This document shows positions 22,648 through 28,729 of a DNA stretch of 28,729 nt, piece after piece. The DNA is from an uncultured Moraxellaceae bacterium (lineage in GTDB: Bacteria; Pseudomonadota; Gammaproteobacteria; Pseudomonadales; Moraxellaceae). The DNA lies in NCBI GenBank assembly GCA_937952925.1, contig CALFYA010000236.1:1-28729 (forward strand), in the 5' to 3' direction. The notes under the pieces were generated by a model. It saw only the letters and a program-made list of their open reading frames with translations, ran no database searches and was not told the DNA's origin. The position numbers and the translations under genes are program-made. Every line of letters starts with the position of its first letter. Position 1 is the stretch's first letter.

Positions 22648-25353
22648 ATGAGCGTATCGGAAATCAGGCCGATTGCCATCGAGGATGAACTCAAGCAATC
22701 CTACCTTGACTACGCCATGAGCGTGATCGTTTCTCGTGCCTTGCCCGATGTGCGCGATGGTCTCAAGCCGGTGCATCGTCGCGTCTTGTACGCAATGCAT
22801 GAGTTGGGCAATGACTACAACAAAGCCTACAAAAAATCCGCCCGTGTGGTCGGCGATGTGATTGGTAAATATCACCCGCATGGAGATTCGGCGGTGTATG
22901 ACACCATCGTGCGGATGGCGCAAGATTTTAGCCTGCGTTACTTGCTGGTCGATGGTCAGGGCAACTTCGGCTCGGTCGATGGCGATAGCCCTGCGGCCAT
23001 GCGTTACACCGAAGTGCGGATGACCCGTATTGCCCATGACCTGCTGGCGGATCTTGATAAAGACACCGTCGATTGGGAAGACAACTACGACGGCTCCGAG
23101 CGCATTCCGCAAGTATTGCCCACCCGTATCCCCAATTTGTTGGTCAATGGCGCAGCAGGCATTGCGGTGGGGATGGCGACCAATATGGCGCCGCACAACA
23201 TGACCGAAGTGCTGAATGCCTGTTTGGCCTATGTAGACGACAGCAGCATCAGCATCGAAGGCTTGATGCAGCACATCAGCGGCCCTGATTTCCCCACCGG
23301 TGGCATCATTTATGGCAAAAGCGGCATTGTCGATGCCTATCGTACTGGCAAAGGCCGTTTGCACATTCGTGGTAAATACCACATCGAAACCGACGAAAAA
23401 ACCAATCGCGGCAGCATCGTCTTTACCGAGATTCCCTACCAAGCCAATAAAGCCCGCGTGATTGAGCGGATTGCGGAGTTGGTCAAAGAGAAAAAACTCG
23501 ACGGCATCAGCGAGCTGCGCGACGAATCCGACAAAGACGGCATGCGGATCGTGATTGACCTCAAGCGTGGCGAAAACGCAGAGATCATCGTCAACAATCT
23601 GTTTTTGCAAACCCCATTGCAGTCGTCGTACAGCATCAACATGGTCGCGCTCGACAACGGCCAGCCCAAGCTGATGAATTTGCGCGATTTGATTGCAGCG
23701 TTTATTCGCCATCGTCAAGAAGTGGTCACCCGTCGTACCTTGTTTGAATTGCGTAAGGCGCGTGAGCGTGGGCATCTGCTCGAAGGTCTCACGGTCGCAA
23801 TCGCCAACATCGACGCGATCATTGAAACCATCAAAACGTCTGCCAATACTGGCGATGCGCGTGAGCGTCTGCTCGCGGGTGAGTGGGCAGCTGGTGGCGT
23901 GGTCGCACTGCTCGACAAAGCGGGTAGCCGTTCGATCCGTCCTGAAGAGATTGAAGGCGAAGACCCCAATCGTCCGTTTGGTTTGGCCGAGGACATCTAT
24001 CGGTTGTCACCAGCTCAGGTCAACGCGATCTTGGAGCTGCGCCTCAATCGTTTGACTGGTCTTGAGCAAGACAAGCTGCAAGCCGAATACACCGAAATTT
24101 TGGCGCAAATCGCTGAGCTACAAAGCATTGTCGATAGCTTTGACAAATTGATGGGCGTGATCCGCGATGAACTCAATGCTGTGTTGGCGCAATATGGCGA
24201 TGCGCGTCGTACCGACATCGTCGAGTCTAGCGCCGATTTTAGCCGTGAAGATTTGATCCCCGAAGAGCAAGTGGTGCTGACCGTCTCTAGCGTCGGTTAT
24301 GCTAAAACCCAGCCGTTGACCGACTATGCCGCACAGCGTCGTGGTGGACGTGGCAAGTCGGCTACCTCGATGAAAGAAGACGACTACATTGAGCATTTGG
24401 TGGTGATGTCCAACCATGCCAGCGCCTTGTTCTTTACCTGTCGTGGCAAGGTATATGGCCTCAAAGCCTATGAAGTGCCAATGGCCAGCCGTGGGGCGAA
24501 AGGTCGTCCGCTGGTCAACCTATTGCCCCTCGAAGACGGCGAAAGCATTACCGCGATTTTGCCCATCAAAGAACGCCCCGAAGGTCACTATGTGTTTATG
24601 GCAACTGCCAGCGGCACAGTCAAACGGGTCGCGATCGAAGCGTTTACCCATTTGCGTAAAAACGGCCTGATTGCGATTGACCTCAAAGGCGATGACACCT
24701 TGGTCGGTGCAGCAATTACCGACGGTAGCCAGCAAATCATGCTGTTTTCCAACGAAGGCAAGGCGATTCGCTTCCCTGAAGATAAAGTCCGTGCGATGGG
24801 ACGGGTGGCCAAAGGCGTGCGTGGTATGCGCGTCACACTGGCGAATCAGTGGGACAGCGAACTTGATGAAGACGCTGATGATGTGGTTGCAGAGGATGAT
24901 GGCGACGACAGCAACAGTGATATCATCAGCCGCGTGGTGTCGTTGGTGGTGGTGCCTGAAAGTGGTCAGGTGCTCACCGCTTGTGCCAATGGCTATGGCA
25001 AGCGTACACCAGTCACCGATTTTCCCACCAAAAACCGTGGTGGCAAAGGCATTATTGCGGTCAAAACCAGCGCGCGTAACGGTGAGTTGGTCAAAGCCGT
25101 GGCGGTCGATGATGACAAAGAGTTGCTGCTGATCTCGGATGGTGGGACGTTGATCCGTACACCAGCCGTCGGGGTTAGCGTGACTGGCCGTAATGCCCAA
25201 GGCGTGATGCTGATGCGCATCTCGGCCGAAGAGCAGCTCGTGGGTGTGGTGTGCGTGGATGCCGTCGGTGATGACCTTGAGGTTGTCGAAGACGTTGAGC
25301 TTGCCGCCACTCATGAAGAGGTGATGACCGACACAGCATCTGTCGCCGAATAA
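22648..25353 (+). CDS. gyrA: DNA gyrase subunit A
   Basis: Type II topoisomerase subunit that cuts and rejoins DNA and, with GyrB, adds negative supercoils. From ATG 22648 it has 901 residues. The frame opens 18 residues earlier, but AAGGAG six bases before this ATG fixes the start. The catalytic Tyr120 lies in AMRYTEVRM. The quinolone region HPHGDSAVYD has Ser81 and Asp85, the wild-type residues. The GyrA box QRRGGRG is at about 563-569, at the start of the C-terminal beta-pinwheel. A run of about 20 mostly acidic residues at 736-757 and an acidic tail are noticeable. A strong terminator follows at 25371. Identification is certain. Confidence 0.99.
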   Translation: MSVSEIRPIAIEDELKQSYLDYAMSVIVSRALPDVRDGLKPVHRRVLYAMHELGNDYNKAYKKSARVVGDVIGKYHPHGDSAVYDTIVRMAQDFSLRYLLVDGQGNFGSVDGDSPAAMRYTEVRMTRIAHDLLADLDKDTVDWEDNYDGSERIPQVLPTRIPNLLVNGAAGIAVGMATNMAPHNMTEVLNACLAYVDDSSISIEGLMQHISGPDFPTGGIIYGKSGIVDAYRTGKGRLHIRGKYHIETDEKTNRGSIVFTEIPYQANKARVIERIAELVKEKKLDGISELRDESDKDGMRIVIDLKRGENAEIIVNNLFLQTPLQSSYSINMVALDNGQPKLMNLRDLIAAFIRHRQEVVTRRTLFELRKARERGHLLEGLTVAIANIDAIIETIKTSANTGDARERLLAGEWAAGGVVALLDKAGSRSIRPEEIEGEDPNRPFGLAEDIYRLSPAQVNAILELRLNRLTGLEQDKLQAEYTEILAQIAELQSIVDSFDKLMGVIRDELNAVLAQYGDARRTDIVESSADFSREDLIPEEQVVLTVSSVGYAKTQPLTDYAAQRRGGRGKSATSMKEDDYIEHLVVMSNHASALFFTCRGKVYGLKAYEVPMASRGAKGRPLVNLLPLEDGESITAILPIKERPEGHYVFMATASGTVKRVAIEAFTHLRKNGLIAIDLKGDDTLVGAAITDGSQQIMLFSNEGKAIRFPEDKVRAMGRVAKGVRGMRVTLANQWDSELDEDADDVVAEDDGDDSNSDIISRVVSLVVVPESGQVLTACANGYGKRTPVTDFPTKNRGGKGIIAVKTSARNGELVKAVAVDDDKELLLISDGGTLIRTPAVGVSVTGRNAQGVMLMRISAEEQLVGVVCVDAVGDDLEVVEDVELAATHEEVMTDTASVAE

Positions 25354-25370
25354 TCAATGTGATTCAATCA

Positions 25371-25405
25371 AGATGAAGAAGCCAAGCCTTCTTCATCTTT
25401 TTTTT
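25371..25405 (+). terminator. Intrinsic terminator after gyrA, abutting the next ribosome binding site
   Basis: AGATGAAGAAG (25371-25381) pairs perfectly with CTTCTTCATCT (25388-25398) around a six-base loop, and eight T run from 25398 to 25405. GGAG of the next gene starts at 25406, so the terminator sits inside the leader of the first acyltransferase gene. Confidence 0.93.
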
Positions 25406-25415
25406 GGAGTGCAGC

Positions 25416-25988
25416 ATGCTGGTGATCAAAGGGCAAGACCACAATACATTACAAGGACTGGCGACGACCCATGAAGGGGAGGTGGTCTTTCGGGGCGTCA
25501 ACAACCAGTTGGTGCTTGGTGATCAGGTCAAGCTTGAGCAGGTCAAAATCCATTTTTTGGGTGCTCAGGGTCGATTGGAGATTGCGGATCGCTGCGTGAT
25601 TCGAGGGGAAATCATCATCCAAGCGGGCGCTCGTGTGTCTATTGGCGCAGGCACCAAAATGAATAAACCTTGCCATATCCGAGTGGCGGCACATAACCAC
25701 GTCCAGATCGGTGCAGGGTGTTTATTGGCAAATGTCAAAATCCATGCATTTGAATCAGTTAGCTTGATCAACACGGCCACAGAACAACGGATTAACCCCA
25801 TCACGCCCATTGAAGTGGGTGATCGTGTATGGATTGCTGAAAACTGCCAGTTGGGTTGCGGTGCGGCGATTGGGCAAGGCACTGTGATTGGTGCCAATAG
25901 TGTGGTGAATACACCGATTGCAGCAGACAGCTTAGCCGTAGGATATCCGGCACGGGTGGTCAAATCCGATATTCGCTGGGCTGAATAA
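25416..25988 (+). CDS. Left-handed beta-helix (hexapeptide repeat) acyltransferase-like protein, paralogue 1
   Basis: From ATG 25416 the protein has 190 residues. GGAG lies six bases upstream. It is built from hexapeptide repeats such as VSIGAG, VQIGAG, IEVGDR and TVIGAN, the pattern of trimeric left-handed beta-helix acyltransferases that O-acetylate sugars. The C-terminal GYPARVVKSDIRW is also typical. The second paralogue carries SDSHKIFD at the expected active-site loop. This one has AFESVSLINT at the equivalent place (111-120), so it may be inactive or differ in reaction. No nearby polysaccharide gene tells the acceptor. Two bases separate it from paralogue 2. Confidence 0.85.
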   Translation: MLVIKGQDHNTLQGLATTHEGEVVFRGVNNQLVLGDQVKLEQVKIHFLGAQGRLEIADRCVIRGEIIIQAGARVSIGAGTKMNKPCHIRVAAHNHVQIGAGCLLANVKIHAFESVSLINTATEQRINPITPIEVGDRVWIAENCQLGCGAAIGQGTVIGANSVVNTPIAADSLAVGYPARVVKSDIRWAE

Positions 25989-25990
25989 TC

Positions 25991-26572
25991 ATGCTGACCA
26001 TCCATGGATTAGAAAACCACAATCACATGATTGGAACATTCGTCGATCATCCACAGGCGAAAATCGAGATACATTTTGTTGGCAAACACGCATCACTGAC
26101 GATTGGTCGCAATGTCCGTTGTCATCACGTCAAGTTCTTCTTGGCCGAAGGTGCGGTGGTGGTGATTGGTGATGATTGTGAGCTGAGTGGGCAAATTCGG
26201 TGTACCAATTTTTGTCAAATCAGTGTGGGTGATCGTACCCGTATTTTGGGCAAATCACGCATCCATGCTCATGAGCGTGTGGCGATTGAAATTGGCAAAG
26301 ATTGCTTGATCGAAGGGCTGCATTGTCGCACTTCAGATTCACATAAAATCTTCGATGGCGCCGGTCAGCGTCTGAATACCGGCCAACCGATTGGCATTGA
26401 GGATGGGGTGTATATTGCGGCAGGGGTTCATCTGTACAAAGGGGTGCATGTGGGGGCAGGGAGTGCAATTTTGGCAGGTTCGCAGGTGTTTAAATCCATT
26501 CCTGCTCAGAGTGCCGCTTGTGGCAGTCCAGCACAGGTCTATGCGCATCCGATCGCTTGGCAATCTGCTTAA
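25991..26572 (+). CDS. Left-handed beta-helix (hexapeptide repeat) acyltransferase, paralogue 2
   Basis: A 193-residue protein with hexapeptide repeats such as LTIGRN, VVIGDD, ISVGDR and IEIGKD, the trimeric left-handed beta-helix fold. SDSHKIFD at 115-122 supplies the conserved His expected as the catalytic base of O-acetyltransferases in this family (acetyl-CoA donor). The C-terminal half keeps the pattern of paralogue 1 (RLNTGQPIGIEDGVYIAAG aligned to RINPITPIEVGDRVWIAEN), so the pair arose by duplication. The start is two bases after the previous stop with no strong ribosome binding site, which suggests translational coupling. The acceptor is unknown; an envelope glycan is a reasonable guess. 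Confidence 0.87.
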   Translation: MLTIHGLENHNHMIGTFVDHPQAKIEIHFVGKHASLTIGRNVRCHHVKFFLAEGAVVVIGDDCELSGQIRCTNFCQISVGDRTRILGKSRIHAHERVAIEIGKDCLIEGLHCRTSDSHKIFDGAGQRLNTGQPIGIEDGVYIAAGVHLYKGVHVGAGSAILAGSQVFKSIPAQSAACGSPAQVYAHPIAWQSA

Positions 26573-26733
26573 AAAGCGCATGCACAACATGCCAGTTCAT
26601 CCTCACCCCACGTTTTTCATCAAAAACCACAAGCGTTCAGAGATTGTTTGCTCAGCAACACCCGATTGTCCCTAAGCCTTATAAATATGTTTAAATAGCC
26701 GCCATTTCAAATTTTTGGCGCATTGGAGGAATC

Positions 26734-27810
26734 ATGCGAGCTTATAACTTTTGCGCAGGCCCTGCGGCGCTGCCCACTGCCGTATTAGAACGCGCTCAAA
26801 CAGAATTGGCCGATTGGCATGGTCGCGGTTTGTCGATCATGGAAATGAGCCACCGCTCGGATGATTTTGTCGGTGTAGCCGAAAAAGCCGAAGCTGATTT
26901 GCGCACATTGCTGGGTATCCCTAGCAACTACAAAGTATTGTTTTTGCAAGGTGGTGCCAGTTTGCAGTTTTCGGCCATTCCGCTCAATTTACTGGGTGCA
27001 GGTCAAACCGCTGACTATATCGACACCGGCATTTGGTCACAAAAAGCCATTGAAGAAGCACGTCGCTTTGGTCAGGTCAACGTGGCGGCATCAAGCAAAG
27101 CGGGCGGCTATAAGCATGTGCCTGCGCAAGCGGAGTGGCAGTTGACCCAAGGCGCAGCGTATCTGCACTACACCCCCAACGAAACCATTGGTGGCTTGCA
27201 GTACGATTTTATCCCGCAAGTGGATGTGCCGTTGGTCGCCGACTACTCGTCGAGCATTTTGTCTGAGCAGTTGGACGTGTCGAAGTTTGGCTTGATCTAC
27301 GCAGGCGCCCAAAAGAACATTGGCCCCGCTGGACTCACCATCGTGATTGTGCGTGATGACCTGATCGGTAAAGCGCAAAGCGGTATTCCTGCGCTGATGG
27401 ACTACGCGGCACAAGCCAAAAACGGCTCGATGATCAACACGCCGCCGACCTTTGCGTGGTATTTGTCTGGACTGGTGTTTGAGTGGTTGCTAGCGCAAGG
27501 GGGTGTCACCGCCATGCAAGCGGTTAATCAGCAAAAAGCCGAGCTGCTGTATGGTTATATTGATCAGAGCGGTTTTTATGCCAACCCGATTGCCAAGCCT
27601 AACCGTTCGATCATGAATGTGCCGTTTACCTTGGCCGATAGCAGCCTCGAAAAAGCCTTCTTGGTAGAAAGCGAAGCGGCGGGTTTGCTCAATTTGGCCG
27701 GTCACCGCTCAGTCGGTGGCATGCGCGCAAGCATCTACAACGCTGTGCCACTCGAAGGCGTGCAAGCATTGGTCAATTTTATGCAAGACTTTGCCAAACG
27801 TCATGGCTAA
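26734..27810 (+). CDS. serC: Phosphoserine aminotransferase
   Basis: PLP enzyme that converts 3-phosphohydroxypyruvate and glutamate to 3-phosphoserine in serine synthesis; it also acts in pyridoxal phosphate synthesis. It has 358 residues, the usual length. The N-terminus YNFCAGPAALP, the MEMSHRS segment at 36-42, and the PLP lysine Lys194 in GAQKNIGPAG are diagnostic. GHRSVGGMRASIYNA near residues 323-337 binds phosphate. GGAGG lies four bases before the ATG. A 160-base gap with no recognisable gene separates it from the acyltransferases. In Pseudomonas serC follows gyrA directly, as I recall. Confidence 0.98.
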   Translation: MRAYNFCAGPAALPTAVLERAQTELADWHGRGLSIMEMSHRSDDFVGVAEKAEADLRTLLGIPSNYKVLFLQGGASLQFSAIPLNLLGAGQTADYIDTGIWSQKAIEEARRFGQVNVAASSKAGGYKHVPAQAEWQLTQGAAYLHYTPNETIGGLQYDFIPQVDVPLVADYSSSILSEQLDVSKFGLIYAGAQKNIGPAGLTIVIVRDDLIGKAQSGIPALMDYAAQAKNGSMINTPPTFAWYLSGLVFEWLLAQGGVTAMQAVNQQKAELLYGYIDQSGFYANPIAKPNRSIMNVPFTLADSSLEKAFLVESEAAGLLNLAGHRSVGGMRASIYNAVPLEGVQALVNFMQDFAKRHG

Positions 27811-27828
27811 GCCTGAGTTGATCCGTCG

Positions 27829-28575
27829 ATGCTGATGGATCATCTGCTACTTGCTGGTGCAGGATTACTTGCTGGAGTGATCAATGCACTGGCGGGTGGC
27901 GGGACGTTTTTTAGTTTTCCAGTATTTTTGAGTCTGGGTTTGCCGCCGATTGTGGCGAATGCCAGCAATGCAGCGGCAGTATTGCCTGCACATCCTTTGG
28001 CGGCGTGGTCAGCACGTCAGCATCTATCGAATTATCCCCACCTGTGGCGGTTGATCTTGATCAGTTTGATTGGAGCAGTGCTCGGTGCGCTGGCACTGAA
28101 TCAAGTGGGTAATCAGCAGTTTAAAATCGCCATTCCGTATTTATTGGGCATTGCCACCATATTGTTTGCCTATGGTCAGCGGCTGCAAGCGTGGTTGATG
28201 GGGCAGCGTGAGCATCAAGTGTTGGGTGTGCTGGGACTGATCATCATGGGCAGTATTGCCGCCTATGGTGGTTTTTTTAGTGCGGGGATGGGGGTGATGC
28301 TGATGGCAGGATTGTTGCTGATTGGCGTACATGATCTGGCCGTCAATAATGCGATCAAAAATTTACTCGGTGGTTTGGTCAATTTCGTCGCCGTGCTGAT
28401 TTGGGCATGGCAAGGGTTGATTGATTGGTCGGTGGTGCCGATGGCGTTTGTGGGGGCGGTAGTGGGCGGTCTGCTGGGTGCACGGATCGGTCGATATTTG
28501 CCAGCTGTATGGTTGCGTCGAGTGGTGATCGTGATGGGCGGTAGTCTGACGTTGATCTACGCAATCTGGGCTTAA
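27829..28575 (+). CDS. TSUP (TauE/SafE) family membrane transporter
   Basis: Inner-membrane protein of the sulfite exporter TauE/SafE family, which moves sulfur-containing or other small organic anions. The 248 residues form about eight membrane helices in two related halves. The conserved AGVINALAGGGTFFSFP near 15-31 and GGFFSAGMGVML around 146-157 are the family repeats. Spacing from serC is 18 bases, so co-transcription is likely. No good ribosome binding site precedes ATG 27829, and ATG 27835 is an alternative. Substrate is unknown. Confidence 0.9.
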   Translation: MLMDHLLLAGAGLLAGVINALAGGGTFFSFPVFLSLGLPPIVANASNAAAVLPAHPLAAWSARQHLSNYPHLWRLILISLIGAVLGALALNQVGNQQFKIAIPYLLGIATILFAYGQRLQAWLMGQREHQVLGVLGLIIMGSIAAYGGFFSAGMGVMLMAGLLLIGVHDLAVNNAIKNLLGGLVNFVAVLIWAWQGLIDWSVVPMAFVGAVVGGLLGARIGRYLPAVWLRRVVIVMGGSLTLIYAIWA

Positions 28576-28682
28576 CCATCGTCAGATCAGATCCACACCA
28601 AGCCACTACAGCCATATGGCGTGATACATGTTGAGATACCAGCACAATCTTGCCGGAGTGATCGTCCATGCGTTGGTTTTTT
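28576..28682. other. Non-coding tail before the adapter
   Basis: About 107 bases after the TSUP gene. I see no terminator, gene or repeat. A minus-strand frame crosses this region but begins inside the adapter sequence and is an artefact. Confidence 0.7.
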
Positions 28683-28729
28683 AGATCGGAAGAGCACACG
28701 TCTGAACTCCAGTCACATCACGTTATCTC
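28683..28729 (+). other. Illumina TruSeq-type adapter left at the contig end
   Basis: From 28683 the sequence reads AGATCGGAAGAGC and continues as the standard TruSeq index adapter through AGTCAC (28711-28716). An 8-base index, ATCACGTT, is at 28717-28724, and ATCTC, the start of the P7 side, follows at 28725-28729. The match to the known adapter is complete as I recall it. This is library sequence and not genome, so the true insert ends at 28682. Confidence 0.98.

Noticed and set aside
22585..23775. Long minus-strand frame of 396 residues over gyrA
   Set aside because: It is antisense to conserved gyrA coding sequence, shows no family motif, and has no upstream gene signals.
1..28682. Mobile elements, CRISPR arrays, toxin-antitoxin or defence genes
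   Set aside because: No transposase, integrase, regularly spaced repeats or recognisable defence domain was found on either strand.
28379..28699. Minus-strand 106-residue frame at the window end
   Set aside because: It starts inside the adapter and runs antisense to the TSUP gene. It is an artefact.

Overview
The window reads as one end of an assembled contig from a Gram-negative gammaproteobacterium, most likely within Pseudomonadales and perhaps close to Moraxellaceae. The reasons are the gene set (LolCD, ComEC, LpxL-type acyltransferase, cbb3 oxidase, gyrA near serC), TtcA and GyrA sequences that read as gammaproteobacterial, and an order of PilZ gene, lolC, lolD, DUF2062 gene and comEC that I recall from Pseudomonas. 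It is almost entirely chromosomal housekeeping DNA. I see no insertion sequence, phage gene, integrase, tRNA, rRNA or CRISPR array. The last 47 bases (28683-28729) are not biological: they are an Illumina TruSeq-type adapter with an 8-base index.

Layout. 1-62 is the end of an unidentified gene. 121-1903 holds htpX and a lytic transglycosylase (both minus). 2012-2383 is an AT-rich intergenic stretch with two perfect DnaA boxes. 2384-3464 holds ttcA and a 51-residue DUF2256 gene (plus). 3465-8907 is the cbb3 oxidase cluster on the minus strand, ccoNOQP followed by ccoGH; ccoI and ccoS are not present. 9444-12590 holds a sterol-carrier-like protein, a 37-residue membrane peptide, an unrecognised 319-residue protein, a type II 3-hydroxyacyl-CoA dehydrogenase-like SDR and a UPF0178 protein. 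12622-13710 is a structured leader and an EamA/DMT transporter. 13801-20335 is a very compact envelope and DNA-uptake block: PilZ protein, LolC-type permease and LolD, DUF2062 protein, ComEC, LpxL-like acyltransferase. 20543-22374 is SppA-type peptidase plus alpha/beta hydrolase. 22648-28575 is gyrA, two tandem left-handed beta-helix acyltransferases, serC and a TSUP transporter.

How the genes fit together. The cco genes encode and assemble a high-affinity terminal oxidase. HtpX, the SppA-type peptidase, the transglycosylase, LolCD and the LpxL-like enzyme all serve the cell envelope. gyrA and serC are core functions.

I did not find a clearly new multi-gene system. The best leads are regulatory or structural: a hairpin that pairs with part of the htpX ribosome binding site, a short reading frame plus terminator directly in front of the EamA gene, an origin-like DnaA-box cluster away from dnaA, and a pair of tandem acyltransferase paralogues between gyrA and serC, one of which lacks the motif expected at the active site.
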